64,000 bases of DNA, taken from Candidatus Atribacteria bacterium. GTDB lineage: Bacteria > Atribacterota > JS1 > SB-45 > 34-128. The notes beneath the pieces are model-generated. The model had not been told where the DNA came from, searched no databases, and saw only the letters and a program-made list of their open reading frames with translations. How positions within the stretch are numbered: position 1 is the first letter of the stretch; each line of letters starts with the position of its first letter. The stretch is from positions 15,707 through 79,706 of the forward strand of contig DMCY01000111.1 of NCBI GenBank assembly GCA_003451675.1, given 5' to 3'. The position numbers and the translations under genes were made by a program. Of the stretch, positions 8,849 through 15,761 are shown one piece after another.

Positions 8849-9086
8849 CAGGTCTTGCAATATAACAAGGGCTATACCATATTAGCAATATGACCAGACC
8901 ACACCTGAATGAGATCTTTAAATATAAGGACAAGAAGCCAAAAGATCAAGTAATGTATAAGGCTCACCTCCAGTATGGCTATACTTTAAAAGATATAGCA
9001 GAATATATTGGCGTGCATTTTACTACAGTGAGCAGAACGGTTAAAAAAATCGAGGGAGAAGATAAAAAGTGATATTGCAAGACCTG
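8849..9086. mobile_element. MITE-like element with 15-bp perfect terminal inverted repeats
   Basis: CAGGTCTTGCAATAT at 8849-8863 is the exact reverse complement of 8849's partner at 9072-9086. The 238-bp element contains only the 3' part of a RAYT-type transposase gene. The same end sequence (TTGCAAGACCTGACCCC) appears alone at about 63089, right after the CRISPR array, so the family is present elsewhere in the genome. Confidence 0.7.
8890..9072 (+). pseudogene. C-terminal remnant of a REP-associated (RAYT) transposase
   Basis: A 60-residue open frame. Its HLQYGYTLKDIAEYIGVHFTTVSRTVKKIE region is the helix-turn-helix found at the C-terminus of many REP-associated tyrosine transposases of the Y1/IS200 group. 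The catalytic domain with HUH and Tyr motifs is missing. The frame lies wholly inside the inverted-repeat element at 8849-9086, consistent with a deletion derivative that could only move in trans. Confidence 0.65.
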
Positions 9087-9278
9087 ACCCCAGAAAGCCT
9101 ACTAAAGGTGTTTCAATATGTCAAAGATCTCCTGATGCTCCTGACCGGGGCTGGAGTAATGCAGATCCTTTACCATTTTATGATCAAGTGGAAGAATAAA
9201 TAATTGTAACAGATACAATTGTTAACGCTAAAAAGTAAAAGGAGGGGGGTAGAGTTTAAGCTCTAACGAGAAATAATT

Positions 9279-9951
9279 ATGTTTAATCAATATAACTTAC
9301 AAGCTAGAATTGCCCCAGCGATAATTTGTGCAATTCCGATTTTACTTTTCCAATACTTTTTTCTTAGTCAAGAAATTTCTATTTTTATAGCATTTTTAGG
9401 AAACTTGAAATTTGCTGGAAATCTTACAATTTCAATTGTGATTCTGTATTTTTTTATCTCAAATTAATAGATACTTATCAAAAACATTTTTTGAAAAAGA
9501 AAAAATATATATACCAACGACTGAATTTTTACTTTTTTCAAACTCAGAATATAGCAATGAATACAAAATAAAAATTTATGAAAAACTTGAAAAAGACTTT
9601 GGATTAAAACTTCCCATATAGGAAGAACAAAAGGAAAACGAAATAAATTCCAGGAAAAGAATTTCTGAAATTATGAGTTTAGCAAGAAAGAAAGTAGGAA
9701 GCGGAAAATTATTACTTCAACATAACATTGAATATGGATTTTGGAGAAATTTAATAGGGGGAACAATTATTTCTGTTTTATTTTCTGGAATAACAACTTA
9801 TTTTTCTTATGTAGAAAATAATAAAACTCTTTTTATTGCATCAATAATCTTGCTGGTAATTTATCTACTTATTTTGATTTGTAACAAGTTTATAATTAAC
9901 AGTTTTGGGAAAATGTATGTAAGGGTTTTGATTGGGAATATATGGGAATGA
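9279..9951 (+). pseudogene. Broken gene for a predicted membrane protein
   Basis: Three reading-frame pieces join into one product of about 220 residues. Residues 1-60 form two hydrophobic segments (from MFNQYNLQARIAP). A one-base shift near 9456 leads into a soluble part (TTEFLLFSNSEYSNEYK). A TAG at about 9619 precedes a final part (YGFWRNLIGG) with two further membrane segments. The order and motifs recall an uncharacterised membrane-protein family of defence and accessory regions, but I cannot name it. A ribosome site (AAGGAGGGG, about 9238) lies somewhat far upstream. At least one frameshift and one stop make it a likely pseudogene unless there are sequencing errors. Confidence 0.6.
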
Positions 9952-10019
9952 AATTATAATAATTAGAGACAGGTACGCCAGAGCAATAATTCGTAAACTT
10001 TTACCGGAAGAGCGCCAAG

Positions 10020-10180
10020 AAGTTCTATATTTCTTGCAGGGTGAAAGTCCTTGTTGGGTAAGGTATAGCCAACCACCTATACCGAGTGTTGCATTGAATG
10101 GTCTGTTGTCGGGGTCCTAGCACATGGCATGTCTGTAAACCAGTTTGACCACGAAATGCAGAAATATTGTCATAGCGGCG
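10020..10180 (+). other. Probable fragment of a structured RNA from a mobile element
   Basis: The stretch contains GCAGGGTGAAAGTCC (about 10036), a perfect GGTATAG/CTATACC hairpin (10062-10068 with 10077-10083), then GGGGTCCTAGCACATGGC. GTGAAAGTCC next to short stems is a pattern I associate with non-coding RNAs of mobile elements, such as group II intron domains or OMEGA/HEARO-type RNAs. A 62-codon reading frame overlaps it but has no gene-like character. Neither an intron protein nor an IscB-type nuclease is nearby, so this would be a relic. The class is unresolved. Confidence 0.35.
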
Positions 10181-10197
10181 TTTTTTGAGGTGATTGT

Positions 10198-10280
10198 TCA
10201 TATTTTTTAAAATAGGCGCTTAAAAGGGCTTATTTTTAGGTGTAGGTGAAAAGCTATTTTATAAGGGGTTGAGTGAGGTT
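10198..10280 (+). repeat. Direct repeat, copy 1 (partner at 15502-15595)
   Basis: A 35-bp block starting TCATATTTTTTAAAATAGGC (10198-10232) and a 26-bp block ending GGGGTTGAGTGAGGTT (to 10280) are both identical to 15.5 kb, with a few differences and a small length change between them. The two copies bracket the AbiE/IS1182/attC/Dph6 region in the same orientation. Confidence 0.85.
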
Positions 10281-10328
10281 TTGAGTTAAACAATAGGGAC
10301 AGAAACCTATTTTTATTGTATTATGAAT

Positions 10329-10359
10329 GCATTTTGTGTCCTGCGAGGACACAAAATGC
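10329..10359. promoter_or_regulatory. Perfect palindrome, probable AbiEi operator
   Basis: 14-bp arms GCATTTTGTGTCCT (10329-10342) and AGGACACAAAATGC (10346-10359) surround a 3-bp centre. The right arm recurs exactly at 10420-10433, across the ribosome site and start codon of the AbiEi gene. AbiEi antitoxins are known to repress their own operon by binding inverted repeats upstream, so this is the likely operator. Confidence 0.75.
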
Positions 10360-10380
10360 AATATAAATATAACTTTCTTC

Positions 10381-10409
10381 TTGATAATGTTATATTATTA
10401 ATGTAAAAT
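10381..10409 (+). promoter_or_regulatory. Promoter of the abiE operon
   Basis: TTGATA (10381-10386), a 17-bp spacer, then TAAAAT (10404-10409). Transcription would start only about 15 nt before the ATG at 10430. The core promoter thus lies between the full palindrome and the half-site at 10420-10433, a layout well suited to autorepression. Confidence 0.65.
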
Positions 10410-10429
10410 ATGGCTTAGGAGGACACAAA

Positions 10430-11263
10430 ATGCGTTATAAAAATAATAAACTAAAGACCCTTGGACCCCAAGCTGCTCATTTGGTTATCACGCTTTATGA
10501 GCAAAATAAGCCCATATTTCGCTTGAAGGAAGTACAAAAAATTCTTCATTCAGATGGAGCTTCCTCGCGCAATTTTGTCCGCAAGCTTGTAAATAGAGGA
10601 GTTGCTACACGTTTAAAACCAGGACTTTTTATTTTAGTCCCATTCGAGCTGGGGAAAGAAGCCGAGTATATAGGGAACCCATTCGTTGTGGCTCGTGAAA
10701 TTATGGGTGGGAAAAACTACTTTCTCTCCCATGCTACAGCTATGGAAATTCATGGAGGGCTTACTCAGCCTCAATTAGTTGTTTATATAACGACCTTGAA
10801 ACCGCGCAGGTCTATTACTGCACAGGGTATTGAATTTAGATTTATCCATAACCAGAAGAGGTATTTCTTTGGTATAAGTGACCACTGGGTAACAAAACAA
10901 GATAAAGTAAGAGTTAGTGATCTTGAACGAACAATTATCGATGGTCTTAAGCAACCGGAATATTGCGGTGGTCTAACAGAAGTAGCCAAAGGACTTTGGA
11001 TGCGTCACCAGGATGTTAATATAAACCGACTTATCAGTTATGCAATAAAGATTGGTGTAGGTGCTGTTATTCGTAGACTTGGATTTTTGCTTGAACTTTA
11101 TAAAATCGGTACTTCGGAAGACTGGGAAATCCTTTGTTCATATTTAACAGAGACTTATGTGCGGTTAGATCCGCTTTTGCCATCTGAAGGAAAATTCTTG
11201 CGAAAGTGGAGACTCCAACTTAATGTATCTCCTGAAGAGCTTCTATCTGTAGTGAGGACATAG
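10430..11263 (+). CDS. abiEi: AbiEi-type antitoxin / autorepressor (type IV toxin-antitoxin)
   Basis: A 277-residue protein with an N-terminal winged helix (residues about 15-75, DGASSRNFVRKLVNRGVA then LKPGLFIL) followed by the AbiEi C-terminal domain (LSHATAMEIHG near residue 105, VSDLERTIIDGL near 165). The C-terminal domain is the part that neutralises the toxin in studied members, without direct protein contact. The start has AGGAGG at 10417-10422, which overlaps an operator half-site. It is followed after 3 bp by the AbiEii toxin gene, the standard antitoxin-toxin order. The gene looks intact, unlike most of its neighbours. In other systems AbiE gives phage resistance by abortive infection. 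Confidence 0.88.
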   Translation: MRYKNNKLKTLGPQAAHLVITLYEQNKPIFRLKEVQKILHSDGASSRNFVRKLVNRGVATRLKPGLFILVPFELGKEAEYIGNPFVVAREIMGGKNYFLSHATAMEIHGGLTQPQLVVYITTLKPRRSITAQGIEFRFIHNQKRYFFGISDHWVTKQDKVRVSDLERTIIDGLKQPEYCGGLTEVAKGLWMRHQDVNINRLISYAIKIGVGAVIRRLGFLLELYKIGTSEDWEILCSYLTETYVRLDPLLPSEGKFLRKWRLQLNVSPEELLSVVRT

Positions 11264-11266
11264 CTA

Positions 11267-12118
11267 ATGATACCCCAGCGAAATCTTTCATTACTCTCTA
11301 ATCGACTTGTACGAAAAGGAGGTCGACGTGTTCCAGAGACAGTTCTCGAACGTGACTATTGTCTCTCCTGGTTTTTAATAGGATTATCCCATAGTGCTCT
11401 TAAGAATACTCTTCTATTCAAAGGAGGTACATGCATCAAGAAGTGTTACATTCCCTACTATCGTTTTTCAGAAGATCTTGATTTTACTCTAGCAGAAGAG
11501 TGTATCTTTAAGAATATCCAGAAGAATCTTGATATTGCCTTTAAGCACATATATTTATCCTCAGGCATCAAACTAAATTTTCGCCATTACGATCGGCACA
11601 CCCATGAAAACACTTATACCTTTTTCTTGGGTTACGAAGGGCCCCTACCCGGTGTTTCTAGCAAGGAAGTCAAGATAGATATTACAATAAGGGAAAAAAT
11701 TGTTTATCCTGTCGAAGAGAAAATAATTCTCAGGGGATATAAAGAATATGAAGATCTACCTGAGGATGCGGCGATTCGCACCTATTCTATTAATGAAATA
11801 GCTGCAGAGAAAGTTGTTGCTTTATTAGATAGAGCGCGTAACGAACCGCGAGACCTTTATGATATATGGTATCTGACTTCTAATCAGTATGTGGATATTG
11901 CTGAGTTGATTGAGGCTGTTGAAGAGAAATGGGAATTCCGAGGAAAAAAATTAACCGATGTAAGGGAAGAATTTCTGCGTAAAGAAACCCGGTTTAAAAA
12001 ACTTTGGAAAATGCGTCTTTCGTCTCAGATGGCATCCATCCCTGAATTTGGCCAAGTTTATCGAGAAGTACAGCGAGAGCTTAGACAGGCAGGATTATTT
12101 AAGCAAAGAAAAATTTGA
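11267..12118 (+). CDS. abiEii: AbiEii/AbiGii-type nucleotidyltransferase toxin
   Basis: A 283-residue protein with the nucleotidyltransferase core of the AbiEii/AbiGii family. FKGGTCIKK near residue 52 is the GGTxxxK motif, and RFSEDLDFTL near residue 65 carries the catalytic acidic residues. EKVVALLDRARNEPRDLYDIWYL near residue 185 contains the later conserved Lys and RDLYD block. Studied members stop growth by transferring nucleotides to tRNA or other acceptors; the target here is unknown. All expected motifs are present, so the toxin is probably active and its antitoxin needed. It shares a transcript with abiEi. Confidence 0.9.
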   Translation: MIPQRNLSLLSNRLVRKGGRRVPETVLERDYCLSWFLIGLSHSALKNTLLFKGGTCIKKCYIPYYRFSEDLDFTLAEECIFKNIQKNLDIAFKHIYLSSGIKLNFRHYDRHTHENTYTFFLGYEGPLPGVSSKEVKIDITIREKIVYPVEEKIILRGYKEYEDLPEDAAIRTYSINEIAAEKVVALLDRARNEPRDLYDIWYLTSNQYVDIAELIEAVEEKWEFRGKKLTDVREEFLRKETRFKKLWKMRLSSQMASIPEFGQVYREVQRELRQAGLFKQRKI

Positions 12119-12741
12119 TTTTGTCATATTAGATCTTCTTGTCCCTAGTTTTAGAACGATGTTATAGTGTCAAATGTCACGGGGATGCCAGACCGTGTAA
12201 AAAAAGGCAATCTGAAAAGGGAACGTTTCGTTTGTATACTCAGTTCAATTTCCAGCCTATCTCCTAAAAGGCACCAAGCTGGCACCAAGTTGAGACTAAG
12301 CCGGGATCAAGTTTTTAAAGTATTAGAATTATGCGTAAAACCATAAATGTGACAGTGATGGTTCTTTGTCACATTGTGCAAATAGTTATATAATTAAAAA
12401 AATTGGCTACAGGGAAATTATTATGCCTAGACGAAGATTATAGGAAATTCCTGCAAGTCTTGACCACTAAAGATAGAAGATATTTCTAAAAGCCAGAATA
12501 GATATTATAAGGATGATTTGATATTAAATCTAAAAAAGAAATCTAATTTGTCCATCAGGGAGATAGCTGAAATTTTAGGTATTAATCGAGGTATAGTATT
12601 GAGGATTAAAGTGTGACAAAGAACCGTCAGACCGTGTGAAAAACACCAACAAACTCTTCAATAATAGTACGAAACTGTAAAACTCATCTTCTTTTTCAGT
12701 TCTTTGATAAAATAATAGGAAAGAAAAAAAGAAATACCGGT
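12119..12741. other. Intergenic region built of transposon scraps
   Basis: No intact gene. A stretch at about 12191 with CCAGACCGTGT resembles the end of the IS1182-like element that begins near 12626, and suggests another lost copy. A RAYT deletion derivative lies at 12360-12625. The rest (GGCACCAAG repeated near 12272 and 12282) is not identified. Confidence 0.5.
12360..12625. mobile_element. Deletion derivative of a RAYT/IS200-like element
   Basis: Perfect 14-bp inverted ends GGTTCTTTGTCACA (12360-12373) and TGTGACAAAGAACC (12612-12625). Inside, an ATG at 12423 begins MPRRRL, then a stop, then EIPASL, matching the usual RAYT N-terminus (MPR-R-x-EIPG-L). The frame ending at 12616 encodes NLSIREIAEILGINRGIVLRIK, the usual C-terminal helix-turn-helix. 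The catalytic middle is deleted. Confidence 0.65.
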
Positions 12742-13546
12742 CTATGATACCAGTACTGCCCGCTTATTCTCTCTTAATCTTCTTAAGATTTCCTCTGTTC
12801 CCAAAATATTGATCACCCGCCTGAGATTATAGGCTAAGAAGGATAAGGCAATTTCGGCACTGACTGAAACCTTACACCTGGTCAGAAAATAGGAGGCACC
12901 CCAGGCCCTCTTGATGGTGCCGAAGGGATGTTCCACAATCATCTGCCTGAGCTTATAGGTTGGAAGATTCTTTCGGGTCTGCTCATCAATATAATCTAAG
13001 AAGTCCTGGTTCCTATGGCGGAAGATGGTCCTGCCCCTTCTGGCTTTGGTACACCTGGGCTTTACAGACATCTCTGGCAGGCTTTGCTATTACGATAATC
13101 ATCACCGAGAATCTGATTGTGTTTTTTTCGGGTTCGGTAATAATACAGTTTTTGTCTGGCAGGACACAGATAGTAATCGTTATCCGCATCATAACTAAAA
13201 CGATCGGGATAGAAATCCTTATCTCCGGTCCCATTGGAGTAGACCTGTTTGGTAACATAAATGGTCATTCCCTTATTATCTTTACCAATGTATTCCTCGA
13301 TGCTTTCGGGAAAGAGGATGATCTGGTTTCGGTCCTCACCCTGGATATAACTCATGGCATTCACCTTTTTCTTTCTTTTGTATTATTTTCTATGGTTTTA
13401 TTATATCATGTTAGGTTTTTATATGCAAATAGAAGGTGACTTTTTCTTATTACTAACATAAAGAAGGTATTATTAAATATATAATATATTTTCTTCTAAC
13501 TACCCCACTAAAGTTTACACTAACGTGACTTTTCATACGGTCTGAC
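12626..13546. mobile_element. IS1182-like insertion sequence remnant
   Basis: Imperfect inverted ends GTCAGACCGTGTGAAAAA (12626-12643) and the complement of 13529-13546 (16 of 18 match). Flanking TGTGACA-type sequence on both sides may extend the ends to about 12611 and 13560. At about 0.92 kb it is shorter than a full IS1182-group element (around 1.6-1.9 kb), consistent with internal deletion. The transposase gene runs leftward and is broken. Confidence 0.7.
12742..13364 (-). pseudogene. IS1182-family transposase, internally deleted and frameshifted
   Basis: Two minus-strand pieces. The 5' piece (13364 to 13062) joins a transposase N-terminus (YIQGEDRNQIILFPESIEEYI) directly to a late region (GDKDFYPDRFSYDADNDYYLCPARQKL), so several hundred residues of the catalytic domain are missing. 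The 3' piece (13071 to 12742) continues in another frame with HPFGTIKRAWG and LSFLAYNLRRVINILG, the typical C-terminus. The overlap at 13062-13071 marks a frameshift. It cannot make active transposase. Confidence 0.85.
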
Positions 13547-13581
13547 GTCCCCTGTCACACAAAAGGAATATAAATAGTAAT

Positions 13582-14037
13582 ATGACGGAAAAATTATTAA
13601 AACTTGATGCAAAAATTGTTATTATTTTATACATACTTATCGAGATAATATGTGTTGGAATGGGTATGGGCATTCCAATTTTTTGCATATTATTTGGATT
13701 TCCACTTGGCTGGTATATTGTTAAAAGAATCTGTATGTCCGTAGAATATTCTCATTTAATGTTTTATAAAATTTTGAAATTATCCTTCTTGGCATCAGTC
13801 TTCACTTTTCTACTAATGATTGTTATCTGGGGGAGAACAATTCCAATGCTTTTTGATCCCATGTCTGATTTTCAAAATTTTGGACATCCTTTTATTCTCT
13901 ATGACCCTAAAATAAGTTTTATTGGTTGGCTAATCCTAATGATATTTATTTCACCATTCTTACAGCTATTAACAACAATTTTTTCATCTTTTATAACTCT
14001 AATTAGAATAGAACAAAAAAATAGCAACAGCGTATAA
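13582..14037 (+). CDS. Hypothetical four-helix membrane protein (possible gene-cassette ORF)
   Basis: 151 residues with four hydrophobic segments, near residues 10-28, 32-50, 68-88 and 112-138. I recognise no family. Its TAA stop (14035-14037) falls inside the left end of an attC-like inverted repeat, the usual position for a stop codon in integron gene cassettes. The IS1182 remnant lies immediately upstream. A weak ribosome site (AAAGGA, about 13561) precedes the start. It may be a cassette gene of unknown role. Confidence 0.5.
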   Translation: MTEKLLKLDAKIVIILYILIEIICVGMGMGIPIFCILFGFPLGWYIVKRICMSVEYSHLMFYKILKLSFLASVFTFLLMIVIWGRTIPMLFDPMSDFQNFGHPFILYDPKISFIGWLILMIFISPFLQLLTTIFSSFITLIRIEQKNSNSV

Positions 14038-14120
14038 CAGAGCATATGTGCTCCACTTCGCTCCGGGCTTCGCCGTATTTGCCCTTCGGGCAAACGTCAC
14101 ATATACTCGGAACGTTAGAT
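14032..14120 (+). repeat. attC-like site (integron cassette recombination site)
   Basis: An imperfect palindrome about 89 bp long. The left end is GTATAAC then AGCATATGTG (14041-14050). The right end is CACATATACTC (14098-14108) then AACGTTAGAT, which contains the GTT triplet at 14114-14116 expected at an integrase cleavage core. Inner arms match at 10 of 11 bases, and a GC-rich centre with a TTTGCCC/GGGCAAA hairpin (14078-14094) fills the middle. One gene ends in it and another starts 37 bp later, as in cassette arrays. Confidence 0.55.
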
Positions 14121-14156
14121 GAAATGGCTTGACGAGTATAAAAAGGAGAATTATAC

Positions 14157-14774
14157 ATGAATATAAATAATAAAACATTTTTTGTTCCTGGAGCGGAGGC
14201 AAAGACTCTTGTTTATCTTTGTATTATGCTCTCAAACAAGGTGGCATACCTAAAAAGTTAATTACAATGTTAATAGAGAGCAGTCTGGATCCTTAAATAT
14301 TCCACTTAGTACGTATGCTACATCATGGGAAGATTATGAAACAAACTTTATAACAGCATTAAAAGAAATTAAAGAAAGTGGGATTAATATTGGAGTGTAT
14401 GGTGATATAGATATAGAAGACTATAAAAATTGGGTTAAGAAAGTTTGCAATGAAACTAATATGTTAGAATATCTTCCTTTATGGAAAAAACCCAGAAGAA
14501 AAATAATCAAAGAATTTATTGATTATGGATTTAAAGCAATAATTGTAGCTGTTAAAGATGATAAGTTATCAGGTAAAGAATTATTGGGTAGTGAATTAGA
14601 CAAAAATTTGAAAAGGATACTTGAAAAAAGAGGGTCGACCCTGTTGGGGAAAATGGTGAATATCATACATTGGTGACAGGGGGACCAATTTTCACAAACG
14701 ATATAGAGTATAAATTAGAAGAAAAAATATTTATTAATGGTTATTGGTTTCAAAATGTGTCAGTTGAAAAATAA
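14157..14774 (+). pseudogene. Dph6-like PP-loop ATPase, frameshifted
   Basis: Joining three frames gives a product of about 205 residues that matches diphthine-ammonia-ligase-related ATP pyrophosphatases (MJ0570/Dph6 group). SWSGGKDSC near residue 10 is the PP-loop. A middle part has YATSWEDYETNF and VYGDIDIEDY, and VDPVGENGEYHTLVTGGP near residue 160 is the usual late signature. Frame breaks occur near 14180, 14296 and 14632, so the gene appears dead or badly sequenced. A good ribosome site (AAGGAGAA, about 14142) remains. It follows the attC-like site and may have been a cassette. Confidence 0.75.
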
Positions 14775-15310
14775 AGCCACTTCGGCTAACAAGGTATTTC
14801 CGTGACGGCTAAAACTAACCTACCCTAACGGGACATGCTCTCTGTTACAAGGCTTGCAATTAGTGATATAATATTTACAAGGGTTTTAACCCCCTTCAGG
14901 AATACCCTTTTAACGCACGGAGAGTGCCTTTAAACGTACTTCAATTTTCGAAAAATCGGCACGACGTTTTTTTAACTTTTTTGACCTTCTCAAAACTCTG
15001 TAACCCTTACAAATAGCCACTTTCAGATTTTGAAGGGGGTAAAAATGGGCCAAAAAACGCCCATTTTACGAGGGTAAAAGTGTATAAGTTGAGGCAAATT
15101 TTGCCCGTATAATCAAAAATGCGCAATCTACCTTTAGAACCCTTATTTTACAGGACTTTCCTGAGCACGACAGGAGACGGTACTTTTCTGTAATTAAAAG
15201 TAGAAAAAGATAGGAACAGGAAAACTGATTTTTAGCTAAGTAAGGGAGATAAATATATATATAGAATTAGAGGATTATCAGTTTTTATAGGAAAAAATAG
15301 TAAAGCTCTA

Positions 15311-15346
15311 AAACGCAGAAAATATAAGGGTTTCTGCGTTTTTTTG
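15311..15346. terminator. Bidirectional intrinsic terminator
   Basis: Perfect stem AAACGCAGAAA (15311-15321) and TTTCTGCGTTT (15331-15341), a 9-nt loop, then further Ts. The A-run on the left would also serve the minus strand. No intact gene ends close to it. Confidence 0.75.
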
Positions 15347-15501
15347 TTATATGGGATAGTGATAGTAGTTCTAAAATAGCGAGAAAATAGGCAGAAAATG
15401 GCCAAAAATTCTATTTTTAGCAGTCTGAAAGCCTTGCAAAATAAGGCTTTCAGCGAAAAATTGCCGTAGAAGCGTTTCTTGAGCTTGCCTGGGGCGATTT
15501 A

Positions 15502-15595
15502 TCATATTTTTTAAAATAGGCGCTTAAAAGGGCTTAAAATGGCTTATATTAGATGTAGGTGGAAAGCCTTATTTTATAAGGGGTTGAGTGAGGTT
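15502..15595 (+). repeat. Direct repeat, copy 2 (partner at 10198-10280)
   Basis: Begins TCATATTTTTTAAAATAGGC and ends GGGGTTGAGTGAGGTT, identical to the 10.2 kb copy in both end blocks, with about 10 more bases in the middle. Only about 170 bp separate it from the start of the PolX gene. Confidence 0.85.
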
Positions 15596-15761
15596 AAATT
15601 TGAAAGTATTATAAAAAAGAGGAATTTTAAGAGTTTTGTAGAATATATAAAGTAAACAGGGTTTTAATTAAAAAAATAGTTTGTGATTGTAGACGCTATA
15701 TATAAAAGAAAAGAAAAAAGATAATAGGAGTTTTATTATATAATAATGGAGGGTGAGGGAA

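Larger units (their letters stand above)
14775..15761. other. Long non-coding stretch with hairpins and a repeat copy
   Basis: No supported gene in nearly 1 kb. It contains a terminator-like hairpin (15311-15346), a perfect hairpin CTGAAAGCCTT/AAGGCTTTCAG (15425-15435 with 15443-15453), and the second copy of the direct repeat (15502-15595). The part at 14.9-15.2 kb has several short GC-rich stems. It may hold remains of a lost element. Confidence 0.6.

Noticed and set aside
9107..9199. Short hydrophobic frame after the MITE (LLMLLTGAGVMQILYHFMIKW)
   Set aside because: About 30 codons from a GTG with no ribosome site; too short to support as a gene.
9932..10120. 62-codon frame overlapping the structured-RNA-like block
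   Set aside because: No ribosome site and no domain; the sequence is better explained by RNA stems and by the end of the broken membrane-protein gene.
12960..13439. Plus-strand 159-codon frame across the IS1182 remnant
   Set aside because: The minus strand has clear transposase motifs; the plus frame is a shadow.
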